Assembly: GCA_048268485.1 (NCBI GenBank)
Contig: JBLWVL010000018.1
Location: forward strand, 1 to 64,000
Reading direction: 5' to 3'
Length of the DNA stretch: 64,000 nucleotides
Source: Oceanospirillum sp048268485
Lineage (GTDB): Bacteria; Pseudomonadota; Gammaproteobacteria; Pseudomonadales; Halomonadaceae
Positions 9,656 to 17,302 of the stretch are shown here, piece by piece (the first letter of the stretch is position 1; every line of letters starts with the position of its first letter). Made by a program: the position numbers and the translations under genes. The notes under the pieces are model-generated. The model saw only the letters and a program-made list of their open reading frames with translations, had not been told where the DNA came from and ran no database searches.

Positions 9656-9685
9656 GAGGTCTCAACCATATAGGTTGAGACCCTC
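9656..9685. repeat. Intergenic hairpin between the cyclase gene and pepA
   Basis: A perfect 10-bp inverted repeat (GGTCTCAACC at 9658-9667 and GGTTGAGACC at 9673-9682) with loop ATATA, extendable by two pairs across a bulge. It lies between the ends of two convergent genes and could terminate either transcript, but no clear T-tract follows on either strand. Confidence 0.5.
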
Positions 9686-9742
9686 TGACCCGGAAGGTGC
9701 TGACGACCTTGTAATCAATACCCTCCGGTGTCACCGGCTCTG

Positions 9743-11227
9743 CTACGAGGCTTTATCAGCCTTGGACAGCAGGTACTGCGTCAGCAGAGGCACGGGGCGG
9801 CCTGTAGCGCCTTTCTCTTTACCGCTATGCCAGGCTGTACCCGCTATATCGATGTGTGCCCAGCGGTAGTCTTCGGTAAAGCGTGACAGGAAGCAGGCGG
9901 CGGTAATAGTGCCTGCCGGACGGCCGCCAATATTGGCAATATCAGCAAAATTGGAATCCAGCTGCTGCTGGTATTCTTCCCATAGCGGCATTTGCCAGGC
10001 TTTATCGTTGGCGTCGATACCGGCTTCCAGTAGTTCTGCTGCCAGTTTGTCATCATTCGCCAGCAGACCTGAGGCATGGTGACCCAGGCCAATAATGCAG
10101 GCACCGGTAAGGGTGGCGATATCAACAACGGTTTCCGGATCGTATTTACCGATATAAGTCAGGGCATCACACAGCACCAGCCGGCCTTCTGCATCGGTAT
10201 TCAGGATTTCAACGGTTTTACCGGACATGGTGGTGACAATATCACCTGGTTTAGAGGCATTGCCCGCAGGCATGTTTTCTACTGCGGCAACAACACCAAC
10301 TACGTTCAGTTTAGGTTTTAGTTGTTTCAGCATCGTCATGGTGCCCATAACACTGGCCGCACCACACATGTCGAACTTCATTTCGTCCATACCTTCGCCC
10401 GGCTTCAGGCTGATACCGCCGGTGTCAAAGGTCACACCTTTACCGACCAGTACATGGGGCTTGGCATCGCCATTGCCTTTATATTCCATTACCACAAGGC
10501 GAGGTGCTTCCACGCTGCCTTTAGCCACAGACAGCAGGGAGTTCATGCCCAGCTCTGCCATCTGGTTTTCATCCAGAATGGTCAGGGATAGTTCATCAAA
10601 ATCTTTTGCCAGCTCTTGTGCCTGTTCCGCCAGGTAAACCGGTGTGCAGATATTGCCCGGCAAGTTACCCAGGGTACGGGTTACATTCATGCCTTCACCG
10701 GTCGCTGCACCGGTATCCAATGCTTTCTGAACCGCTCCTTCGGCACCTGGTACAGACAGAGTAATGCTACTCAGGGCAGTAGGGTCAGCCTGTTTGCTTT
10801 TCAGCTGATCAAATACATAAAGCGCGGTGACTGTGTTTTCTGCCAGCAGGCGGGCTTTCCAGTTCAGGTCACGACCTTTAATTTCAATATCTTCAAGGCT
10901 CAGTGCCAGGGATTTGATTTTGGTGTCTTTTACGGCGTTAATAATATTTTTGATCAGGGTGCGGAATTTGCCTTCTTTAAGCTCTTCTGCTTTGCCGGTA
11001 CCCACCAGTAGTAATCGGCCTTTCAGTTCACCAGCTTCCGGCAGCAGTTGTGTCTGTCCATATTTACCGGTGAAATCGCCCAGCCCAAGAATACGGGCGA
11101 TAGCTCCACCGCTGGCATTGTCCAGCAGTTGTGCATTGTTGCCCAGAGTTGTATCCGCAGCGACAAAGGCGACACGGCAATCGGCAGATAGTTCGGATAG
11201 TGCTTGTGTTGTAGCGTTAAAGGACAT
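9743..11227 (-). CDS. pepA: Leucyl (cytosol) aminopeptidase PepA
   Basis: A 494-residue M17 family metallo-aminopeptidase that removes N-terminal residues from peptides. In E. coli it also binds DNA (Xer recombination at cer, carAB control). The metal-binding and catalytic signature NTDAEGRLVL lies in the C-terminal half. Also visible are GKGVTFDTGGISLKPG and TLTGACIIGLG. The start at 11227 (MSFNATTQALSEL) is chosen over an upstream TTG because it matches the family N-terminus and has GTGGGG ahead of it. It is divergent from lptF across about 207 bp, as in E. coli. Confidence 0.95.
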   Translation of the reverse strand: MSFNATTQALSELSADCRVAFVAADTTLGNNAQLLDNASGGAIARILGLGDFTGKYGQTQLLPEAGELKGRLLLVGTGKAEELKEGKFRTLIKNIINAVKDTKIKSLALSLEDIEIKGRDLNWKARLLAENTVTALYVFDQLKSKQADPTALSSITLSVPGAEGAVQKALDTGAATGEGMNVTRTLGNLPGNICTPVYLAEQAQELAKDFDELSLTILDENQMAELGMNSLLSVAKGSVEAPRLVVMEYKGNGDAKPHVLVGKGVTFDTGGISLKPGEGMDEMKFDMCGAASVMGTMTMLKQLKPKLNVVGVVAAVENMPAGNASKPGDIVTTMSGKTVEILNTDAEGRLVLCDALTYIGKYDPETVVDIATLTGACIIGLGHHASGLLANDDKLAAELLEAGIDANDKAWQMPLWEEYQQQLDSNFADIANIGGRPAGTITAACFLSRFTEDYRWAHIDIAGTAWHSGKEKGATGRPVPLLTQYLLSKADKAS

Positions 11228-11434
11228 AAAAACCCCACTTGAAAATGATGACAGGCAAGACAAAAGCAGTCTGTTATTAGATAATTTGCCTGTTCGACTC
11301 AGTAGTATATGGTGACTGCTGACAGTTTACGCAATGCCTGTGGTAACCGAAAGTGATATAGAGGTATCGCTGTAGCGGTTATCGAATCTGACATAAGCAC
11401 TTTGGCTTATTGTCTCATATCTTAGGAGCGTCTT

Positions 11435-12544
11435 TTGATCCTGTTTCGTTATCTGGTCCGAGAGGTACTGCTGACGCTGACAGCGGTATCTGCCGTGTTA
11501 TTGCTGATTATTCTTGGCGGGCGGTTTATTGGTCTCTTTCAGGATGTTGCGGAGGGCTCCCTGTCTCTTGATTTTCTCTGGACACTTCTTCTGTTGCAGT
11601 TTCCTTCGGTGCTTGAGTTGATTCTCCCTCTTGGATTTTTTCTGTCTGTGATGCTGACCTATGGCCGTCTTTATCAGGAAAATGAGATGGGAGTTTTGAT
11701 GGCTTGCGGCTTTTCACCCAATCGATTGCTGAGCTATACCCTGATGACAGGCTTGCTTGTCGCTTCTGTCGTTGCCAGTTTTAGCCTCTGGCTGACGCCC
11801 TGGAGTGAGTCCCGGGTTGCTCAAATTCTGGAGGAGCAGAAACAGCGAGTTGACTTTTCCACCATCAAACCCGGCCGTTTTCAGGAGTTCTCCGGCGGGC
11901 AGGTGGTTTATACGGAAGAGTTGACCGACTCGAATACCCGAATGCATACGGTATTTTTGTCCCATGAGGTTACTGGTGATGACGGGCAGAAACGAACCGC
12001 TGTTTTTAAAGCTGAGCAGGGTTATCAGTATTTGGATGCTAAAACGGGCAGCCGTTATCTGGTTTTAGAGAATGGCTCCCGTACCGAGGGACGGGCGGGG
12101 GCAGGAGATTTCTCGCTATTGACGTTTGAGCGTTATGCTGTGCGTATGTCAGAAAGAAGCGCATCGACGATCTCTTATAAAGTTCGTCAGATGCCAACGT
12201 CAGCCGTGTGGAACTCCGATAAAATTGAGCATCAGGCTGCTTTTCAATGGCGAATATCGTTGCCGTTGATGGTGATTGTCGTGACCATGATTGCAGTACC
12301 TTTGAGTTATGTGCGTCCAAGGCAGGGGCGTTTTGCGAAGCTTTTTCCTGCAATTTTTCTACATATCTTTTATCTGAGTGGCTTGATCTCTGTTCAGGGG
12401 ATGGTTGAGAAAGGAAAGCTGGACCCCTCAATTGGTTTATGGGTGGTACATGGCGTTTTTCTAATGATTGCAGGTTATCTGCTGCTAAAAGAGCCCGTGG
12501 CTAATATGCTTAAGCCCTCAGGCCTGAGAGGGCAAGGGGTATGA
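11435..12544 (+). CDS. lptF: LPS export ABC transporter permease LptF
   Basis: A 369-residue inner-membrane permease of the LptBFGC complex that extracts lipopolysaccharide from the inner membrane. The N-terminus (LFRYLVREVLLTLTAVSAVLLLIILGGRFI) is the first helix and coupling segment of the YjgP/YjgQ family. Three N-terminal helices are followed by a periplasmic beta-jellyroll domain (about residues 130-265) and three C-terminal helices. The start is TTG at 11435, supported by AGGAG six bases upstream. The gene overlaps lptG by four bases (ATGA), indicating translational coupling. Confidence 0.95.
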   Translation: MILFRYLVREVLLTLTAVSAVLLLIILGGRFIGLFQDVAEGSLSLDFLWTLLLLQFPSVLELILPLGFFLSVMLTYGRLYQENEMGVLMACGFSPNRLLSYTLMTGLLVASVVASFSLWLTPWSESRVAQILEEQKQRVDFSTIKPGRFQEFSGGQVVYTEELTDSNTRMHTVFLSHEVTGDDGQKRTAVFKAEQGYQYLDAKTGSRYLVLENGSRTEGRAGAGDFSLLTFERYAVRMSERSASTISYKVRQMPTSAVWNSDKIEHQAAFQWRISLPLMVIVVTMIAVPLSYVRPRQGRFAKLFPAIFLHIFYLSGLISVQGMVEKGKLDPSIGLWVVHGVFLMIAGYLLLKEPVANMLKPSGLRGQGV

Positions 12545-13611
12545 AAACGCTGGACCGATACATTGCTAAGAGTGTTTTTGCAGCGGTTCTGATTGTCCAG
12601 ATGCTGTTGTTGGGGCTGGATCTGATGCTGGCGCTGGTGAATGAGCTTGATAATCTGAATGACAGTTATCAGCTTAGCAATGCACTTTATTATGTGATGT
12701 TAAGTGCTCCCCGTCGCTTTTACGATCTGGTACCTGTTGGTGTTATGGTTGGAGCCCTGATTGGTTTGGGGAGTCTTGCCAGTAATAATGAGTTAGCCGT
12801 AATTCGGGCGGCGGGGGTTTCAATCACCCGAATTATCTGGTCCGTGATGAAACCTATGTTGCTTATTATCGCGGTAACGGCTTTTGTCGGGGAGTTTATC
12901 TCTCCGAAAACAGAGGTAGAGGCGCAAAACTATCGTACGATGAAGCGTTGGGATACCTCCAATGCGGCCGGGAAATGGGGCGTATGGCTCAGGGATGGCA
13001 ATGATTATTTTTATTTCAGATCGATTCGCACGGATGGCAAACTATCCGGAATCCAGCGCCACAGCTTCGATGAAGCAGGCAAAAAGTTGCTTTCGATTAC
13101 TTATGCCCAGTCTGGGCATTATGATTTTGATAAAAAAGGCTGGGTACTGGATCAGGCGGTAAAGGCTAGTATAGGTAATCATCGGGTCAGAAATGAGCAG
13201 GTTTCTTCTATTTTCTGGAGCAGTGACCTGAAGCCGGAGCTGATGAAGGTTATTATCCTGGAACAGCGATACCTGGCACCGTCAGATCTTTGGCGATACT
13301 CCCAATATCTCAAGGACCAGGGGCTGAAGTCACACGAACATGAGATGGCATTCTGGCAGAAAGTGCTGATGCCGTTAACACTTTCATCGTTAGTTCTGGT
13401 TGCGGCATCCTTTGTGTTCGGTCCACTGCGATCTGCTCCGGCAGGTACTCGTGTTTTCAGTGGTGTTATCGTTGGCCTGGCGGTGAAATATGTTCAGGAT
13501 ATTTTAGGTCCAGCCAGTGTCGTATATGGCTTTGATCCTGTTTGGGCTGTACTGACACCGGCTATAGGCTGTGCGCTTTATGGTGTCGTTCTGATTCGTC
13601 GTACCGGATAA
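12541..13611 (+). CDS. lptG: LPS export ABC transporter permease LptG
   Basis: A 356-residue partner of LptF in the lipopolysaccharide export machine. It begins MKTLDRYIAKSVF, typical of LptG, with three N-terminal helices including SAPRRFYDLVPVGVMVGALIGLG, a periplasmic domain in the middle and three closing helices (FGPLRSAPAGTRVFSGV and KYVQDILGPASVVYG are conserved). Its ATG overlaps the lptF stop. An RDD-family membrane gene follows after 40 bp, probably in the same transcript. Confidence 0.95.
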   Translation: MKTLDRYIAKSVFAAVLIVQMLLLGLDLMLALVNELDNLNDSYQLSNALYYVMLSAPRRFYDLVPVGVMVGALIGLGSLASNNELAVIRAAGVSITRIIWSVMKPMLLIIAVTAFVGEFISPKTEVEAQNYRTMKRWDTSNAAGKWGVWLRDGNDYFYFRSIRTDGKLSGIQRHSFDEAGKKLLSITYAQSGHYDFDKKGWVLDQAVKASIGNHRVRNEQVSSIFWSSDLKPELMKVIILEQRYLAPSDLWRYSQYLKDQGLKSHEHEMAFWQKVLMPLTLSSLVLVAASFVFGPLRSAPAGTRVFSGVIVGLAVKYVQDILGPASVVYGFDPVWAVLTPAIGCALYGVVLIRRTG

Positions 13612-13651
13612 ATCACTCTTACTTTTTTGTTTTCAGCACTAAGGCATATAA

Positions 13652-14203
13652 ATGACAACAAGTGGACGCCAGTTTCCAAAGCAGACTTATACCCGCCCGG
13701 CCGGGCTGATTCGTCGGTTGGGGGCGATGATGTACGATTTTCTGATTATTGTAGCGATCTGGATGTTACTGGGCTTTGCCCGGCTGCCCTTCCTGCCGGA
13801 AGGGGTTGATGCAATGAATGATCATGCAGGTCCGGGCTTCCAGAGTATCCTTTTTCTGGTGACCTTTGGCTTTTTCACTTTCTTCTGGCGTCGTACCGGC
13901 CAGACATTGGGTATGCAGGCCTGGCGTATCCGGATTCAGAACAGCGATGGTCGCGCGATCACTCTGACACAATCTCTGATACGCTTTTTCTGCGGTGCTT
14001 TTTCCCTGAGCTGCTTGGGGCTGGGGCATTTCTGGATGTTGTTTTCCCCTTCTAAAAAGACCTGGCCGGATAGCTTCTCTGAGTCAGAGGTGGTCTATGT
14101 TCCTTCTGATAAAGAAGTCGCACGCCTGAATACTGCTGATAAGGCCGCTACTGCAGAGACGGTTGATAAAGAAAACCGCAAGCAAGGCAAAAAAAAGAGC
14201 TAA
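13652..14203 (+). CDS. RDD family membrane protein
   Basis: A 183-residue inner-membrane protein with an RDD domain (named for conserved Arg-Asp-Asp). Visible features are the N-terminal PAGLIRRLGAMMYDFLII segment with the first Arg and Asp, then helices at about residues 28-45 and 62-80, FWRRTGQTLGMQAWRIRI and a third helix near residue 120. A hydrophilic C-terminal tail rich in Lys and Glu ends the protein. The function of RDD proteins is mostly unknown; some are linked to ion or solute transport. The gene follows lptG on the same strand and its stop codon lies in the stem of the downstream terminator. Confidence 0.85.
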   Translation: MTTSGRQFPKQTYTRPAGLIRRLGAMMYDFLIIVAIWMLLGFARLPFLPEGVDAMNDHAGPGFQSILFLVTFGFFTFFWRRTGQTLGMQAWRIRIQNSDGRAITLTQSLIRFFCGAFSLSCLGLGHFWMLFSPSKKTWPDSFSESEVVYVPSDKEVARLNTADKAATAETVDKENRKQGKKKS

Positions 14204-14234
14204 GCACTCCTGCTTAGTGCTTAGCTCGCTAGCA
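14189..14234. terminator. Bidirectional terminator between the RDD gene and trxC
   Basis: A perfect 11-bp stem (GAGCTAAGCAC at 14197-14207 with GTGCTTAGCTC at 14217-14227) and a 9-base loop lie between convergent genes. An A-run at 14189-14196 supplies a T-tract for the minus strand, and ATTTTTA at 14233-14239 gives a weaker one for the plus strand. Confidence 0.8.
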
Positions 14235-14271
14235 TTTTTAATCGGCTCTCTTACCTCTTTCCTTGCCGTGA

Positions 14272-14712
14272 TCAGCTGTTGGCCTGAATCCAGGCTTTCA
14301 GCTGGGCAGGCTGCATGACGCCTGACTGTCGGGCAACCTCCTTTCCACCTTTAAAGATCGCCAATGTCGGAATGCTTCGGATACCAAACTGAGCACCCAG
14401 TTGCTGCTCCTGCTCAGTGTTTACTTTCGCCATTCTGACATTAGGCTCAAGCTCAGGTGTTATCTGGGAAAAGATAGGTCCCATCATTTGGCAGGGGCCA
14501 CACCAGGGAGCCCAGAAATCCACAACAACAGGTAGATCAGAGTTAGCAATCACCTTAGCCATTGTTGATTGAGTCAGGTTTTGAGGCTCTCCGGTAAACA
14601 AAGCTTGCTTACATTTGCCACAATTGGGCTTATCAGCCAGCCTGTTATCAGGGATACGGTTTACGGCGCTACAGTGAGGGCAAACGACGTGAGAGGATTG
14701 TTGTTCGGACAT
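14272..14712 (-). CDS. trxC: Thioredoxin 2 with N-terminal zinc ribbon
   Basis: A 146-residue TrxC-type thioredoxin, a cytosolic disulfide reductase often induced by peroxide. The N-terminal zinc-binding module has two CxxC pairs (VVCPHCSAVNRIP and PNCGKCKQAL). The thioredoxin fold follows, with the active site WAPWCGPCQMM near residue 70 and the cis-proline loop GIRSIPTLAIF. The start at 14712 (MSEQQSSHVV) is chosen over an ATG four codons upstream because of the better spacing from GGGAAGA. It is convergent with the RDD gene and close to the peroxide-linked gene at 16132, though on the other strand. Confidence 0.93.
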   Translation of the reverse strand: MSEQQSSHVVCPHCSAVNRIPDNRLADKPNCGKCKQALFTGEPQNLTQSTMAKVIANSDLPVVVDFWAPWCGPCQMMGPIFSQITPELEPNVRMAKVNTEQEQQLGAQFGIRSIPTLAIFKGGKEVARQSGVMQPAQLKAWIQANS

Positions 14713-14824
14713 GATTCTTCCCATCGATAAGGTTTGTTAGTTAAGTCTTATATAAGGGTGGCGAAGCGATTTTCAACCACCCTTACCATCAGTCGATTGC
14801 ACCGTAGGCAAAACAGAGGCGTGA

Positions 14825-15673
14825 TTAGCTCAGGGCCTGCTCAAGTTTGAGAAGATTCTCAAGGCATTGCTTGTGATCGAGCAGCAGCAGGGGCTGGTTT
14901 CCAGAATTTAAGGGATTACTTCTGAGTTGATCACAGGCTGAGAACAGTGCTGCCGGTTGTATGCCATACCCTTCTGTCAAAGCACCCTGCTGAAAGACAG
15001 CAAAGTTCAGGGGGAGCAGTTTCTGCTGGTTGGGCAAGCTTAGTTTCCCCAGGCGGGCAAAACTGTGGGTTGGTTTGATATTGAGACCATCACCCAGGGG
15101 TAAGTCAGTGAAGGGAACCAATAATAGCTCTCCGGTCAGGCTGCCTTGCTCCAGTTTTTGTCTGAACCATAACACCAGGTTTTGCAGCTGGTGGCGTTTC
15201 TGTTCTTCCTGTGACAACAGTTGCCAGTCAAGTTGTGTCAGTTTCTCCAGAGGGCTGGCAAAGTAAAGCCACTCCTGAAGGTTGCCCTTCTGTTCTGTTG
15301 GAATGCTGGTCAGGCTTCTTGATATCAGGTGTTGGTGCAGAGTCTGGCAGGCGTCGATTGAGTTGTTGGGCTGAAGTGAAAGCTGATAGTTCCAGACCTG
15401 GTTTTGCCACTCCCTGCTGACTGCAAAAGGAATATTGGTTTTCAGTTGCTGAGCAAGAAAGCGTGATGGTGGAATCGACAGTCGTTGGGGCGCACTGTCA
15501 GAAGTCGATACAGAATGGGTGTTGGGTGAGTATGAACCGAAGAGTTTAATTGCACTTTGAAGCGGTAGTCGGCAAAGGTTGCCAAAACAGTCGCCCAGAT
15601 CAAAAAGGGCAGAGGTCAGGTGTGACGAGGATGCAAATTCAAACGGATTAGCAGACTGATTCTGAGGCAGCAT
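14825..15673 (-). CDS. Hypothetical protein, 282 residues
   Basis: I do not recognise this protein. It is Gln-, Leu- and Ser-rich and has no signal peptide, membrane helix or obvious enzyme motif. Residues 1-75 look low in order. The middle and C-terminal parts are predicted to be helical with conserved-looking blocks such as QLQNLVLWFRQKLEQGSLTGELLLVPFTDLPLGDG. The reading frame is long and uninterrupted and has AGGA about ten bases before the ATG. A small Met-rich frame (15648-15791) overlaps its 5' end. It lies upstream of trxC on the same strand, with 112 bp between them. Confidence 0.6.
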   Translation of the reverse strand: MLPQNQSANPFEFASSSHLTSALFDLGDCFGNLCRLPLQSAIKLFGSYSPNTHSVSTSDSAPQRLSIPPSRFLAQQLKTNIPFAVSREWQNQVWNYQLSLQPNNSIDACQTLHQHLISRSLTSIPTEQKGNLQEWLYFASPLEKLTQLDWQLLSQEEQKRHQLQNLVLWFRQKLEQGSLTGELLLVPFTDLPLGDGLNIKPTHSFARLGKLSLPNQQKLLPLNFAVFQQGALTEGYGIQPAALFSACDQLRSNPLNSGNQPLLLLDHKQCLENLLKLEQALS

Positions 15674-15791
15674 GATGATGTTCCTGATTCTGAAGCAAAG
15701 GTTCTGATCGTGATAAGTGGTAAGCGGTTGTGGTCGTCATGTTGTGCATCATAGGTTTGATCATCATGGTCTTAATAATGAGTGTTTTCAT
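15648..15791 (-). CDS. Possible small Met/His-rich peptide overlapping the next gene
   Basis: A 47-codon frame beginning MKTLIIKTMMIKPMMHNM, with eight Met and five His and ending AASESVC. AAGAGA lies a few bases before the ATG. Its 3' end overlaps the start of the 282-residue gene by 26 bases in another frame, an arrangement seen in translational coupling or leader peptides. The composition is unusual and could suit metal binding or an oxidant-sensing leader, but this is inference. It may equally be a chance frame. Confidence 0.3.
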   Translation of the reverse strand: MKTLIIKTMMIKPMMHNMTTTTAYHLSRSEPLLQNQEHHHAASESVC

Positions 15792-15933
15792 GGTGAGTAT
15801 CTCTTTAGGTTAGCGTTGTTTAAATCGTAATAAATCGGTCTGAGCCGGATACCTATAGATAGCATGGCTGATGGTTGATCACAATAAGGTGGCAAGCTGA
15901 TGTTTATAAAAAATGGGGTCGCTACTATCTATG

Positions 15934-15970
15934 ATAGGTATTTTCTATCGATGTGATATGAAAGTTATAT
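15934..15970 (+). promoter_or_regulatory. Putative OxyR binding site upstream of the peroxiredoxin-glutaredoxin gene
   Basis: The OxyR consensus is four tetrads, ATAG-N7-CTAT-N7-ATAG-N7-CTAT. Here the tetrads are ATAG (15934-15937), CTAT (15945-15948), ATAT (15956-15959) and ATAT (15967-15970), with exactly seven bases between each, so 14 of 16 positions match. The site lies about 160 bp before the ATG of a peroxidase gene, a classic OxyR target. A promoter should lie just downstream, but I cannot name its hexamers with confidence. Confidence 0.7.
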
Positions 15971-16131
15971 TTTGTTGATTAGAAAGTGGGCGATATAGTG
16001 ATTGCATCAAAGACAGTCGTGAAGCTGACTGTTAATCTGAATATTGCTAAAAATATACCAAGGGGTTACAGCCCGTAATAACCGATACCTGAGAAATGGA
16101 AGTCGGTTCATCTGAATTAAGGGGATATATC

Positions 16132-16872
16132 ATGCTAGAGAGTCGTGAAGGTCAGCAGGTTCCGCAGGTTGTTTTTAATACACGTATCGATAATGAGTGG
16201 GTACAGCTAACAACAGATGACCTGTTCAAAGGAAAAAATATCATTCTGTTTGCTCTGCCGGGTGCATTTACCCCAACCTGCTCCAGTACTCACCTGCCAC
16301 GTTATAATGAGCTGGCTCCGGTCTTTAAGGCTCAGGGTATTGACGACATTATCTGTCTGTCAGTGAATGATCCGTTTGTAATGGATGCCTGGGCTGGCGA
16401 TCAGAATGCTGAGAATATTACCATGCTGCCGGATGGTAATGGTGATTTCAGCCGAGGCATGGGGATGCTGGTTAATAAAGGTGACCTGGGCTTTGGTGAT
16501 CGTAGTTGGCGCTACTCAATGCTGGTTCGCGATGGTGTTGTTGAGAAAATGTTCATTGAGCCGGATGTTCCGGGTGACCCATTTGAAGTCTCTGATGCGG
16601 ATACCATGCTTAAGTATCTGGCTCCGGATGCGGCAGCACCTAAGCGCGTGACCCTGATTGGTAAACCAGGTTGCAGCCACTGTACCCGTGCAAAGAATAC
16701 GCTTAAAGACCACGGTATAAAATTTGAAGAGATCACCGTCGGTAGTCATGGTATTAGCCTGGCAACTTTGAATGCGATATCGGGTCGCGGAACGACACCT
16801 CAGATATTTATTGAGGGCGAGCACATTGGTGGCGCTGATGAATTGGAAGCCTGGCTGAACCAGCAGGCATAG
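16132..16872 (+). CDS. Peroxiredoxin-glutaredoxin fusion (hybrid Prx5)
   Basis: A 246-residue fusion that reduces peroxides with glutathione as electron donor, of the type first described in Haemophilus (hyPrx5). Residues 1-165 are a Prx5-type peroxiredoxin with the peroxidatic cysteine at Cys50 in GAFTPTCSSTHLP. Residues 170-246 are a glutaredoxin with the dithiol CSHC at residues 181-184 (GKPGCSHCTRAK) and the GSH-site TTPQIFIEGEHIGGADEL. The start at 16132 is chosen because AAGGGG lies ahead of it. An upstream in-frame ATG at 16096 lacks a ribosome site. An OxyR-type site lies upstream. Confidence 0.95.
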   Translation: MLESREGQQVPQVVFNTRIDNEWVQLTTDDLFKGKNIILFALPGAFTPTCSSTHLPRYNELAPVFKAQGIDDIICLSVNDPFVMDAWAGDQNAENITMLPDGNGDFSRGMGMLVNKGDLGFGDRSWRYSMLVRDGVVEKMFIEPDVPGDPFEVSDADTMLKYLAPDAAAPKRVTLIGKPGCSHCTRAKNTLKDHGIKFEEITVGSHGISLATLNAISGRGTTPQIFIEGEHIGGADELEAWLNQQA

Positions 16873-17302
16873 ATGAGGTTAATCAACACCCGGTTGATTA
16901 ACGTTTAAGCCGGATCGTTGCTTACAGAATAGAGCTGTCAGGGTTGGCCGTAAGGTGACTCTGGCGGCTTTTTTTGTACCTGCGTATAAGGTGCTATTTG
17001 CTAAAAGATCTCGAATGATACGTGTTACAGAGGTGGCGACAGGTTGGAGAGGAACAGGTGTTATCCCAGGAAGATAATACTTTGAAATACGTGTCTACCT
17101 TCTGATTGATTAGATTTATAGATTGTGCCTAAATGTGGGTAAGTTGCAGATAAAACTATCTATTTAGACTAAATGTGTAGCTTTTTTCTGTAATTATTTC
17201 TAAATACAGCATTAAATGCTGCTAAAATTCCTGCCTCGTAAAACAGCTTAGCAACCTTCTGTTGCAGGCAAAACCTGACTCGATAGTAAGTGAGAAAACA
17301 CC
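16873..17302. promoter_or_regulatory. Intergenic region with a palindromic operator candidate
   Basis: A 430-bp, AT-rich stretch with no convincing gene. Towards its start, GCCGTAAGGTG...GGCGGCTTTTTTT (about 16942-16975) may be a weak terminator for the peroxiredoxin gene. At 17207-17221 there is a perfect 7-bp-arm palindrome (CAGCATT-A-AATGCTG), 82 bp before the acetyl-CoA hydrolase ATG, a suitable place for a regulator of that gene. Confidence 0.4.
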
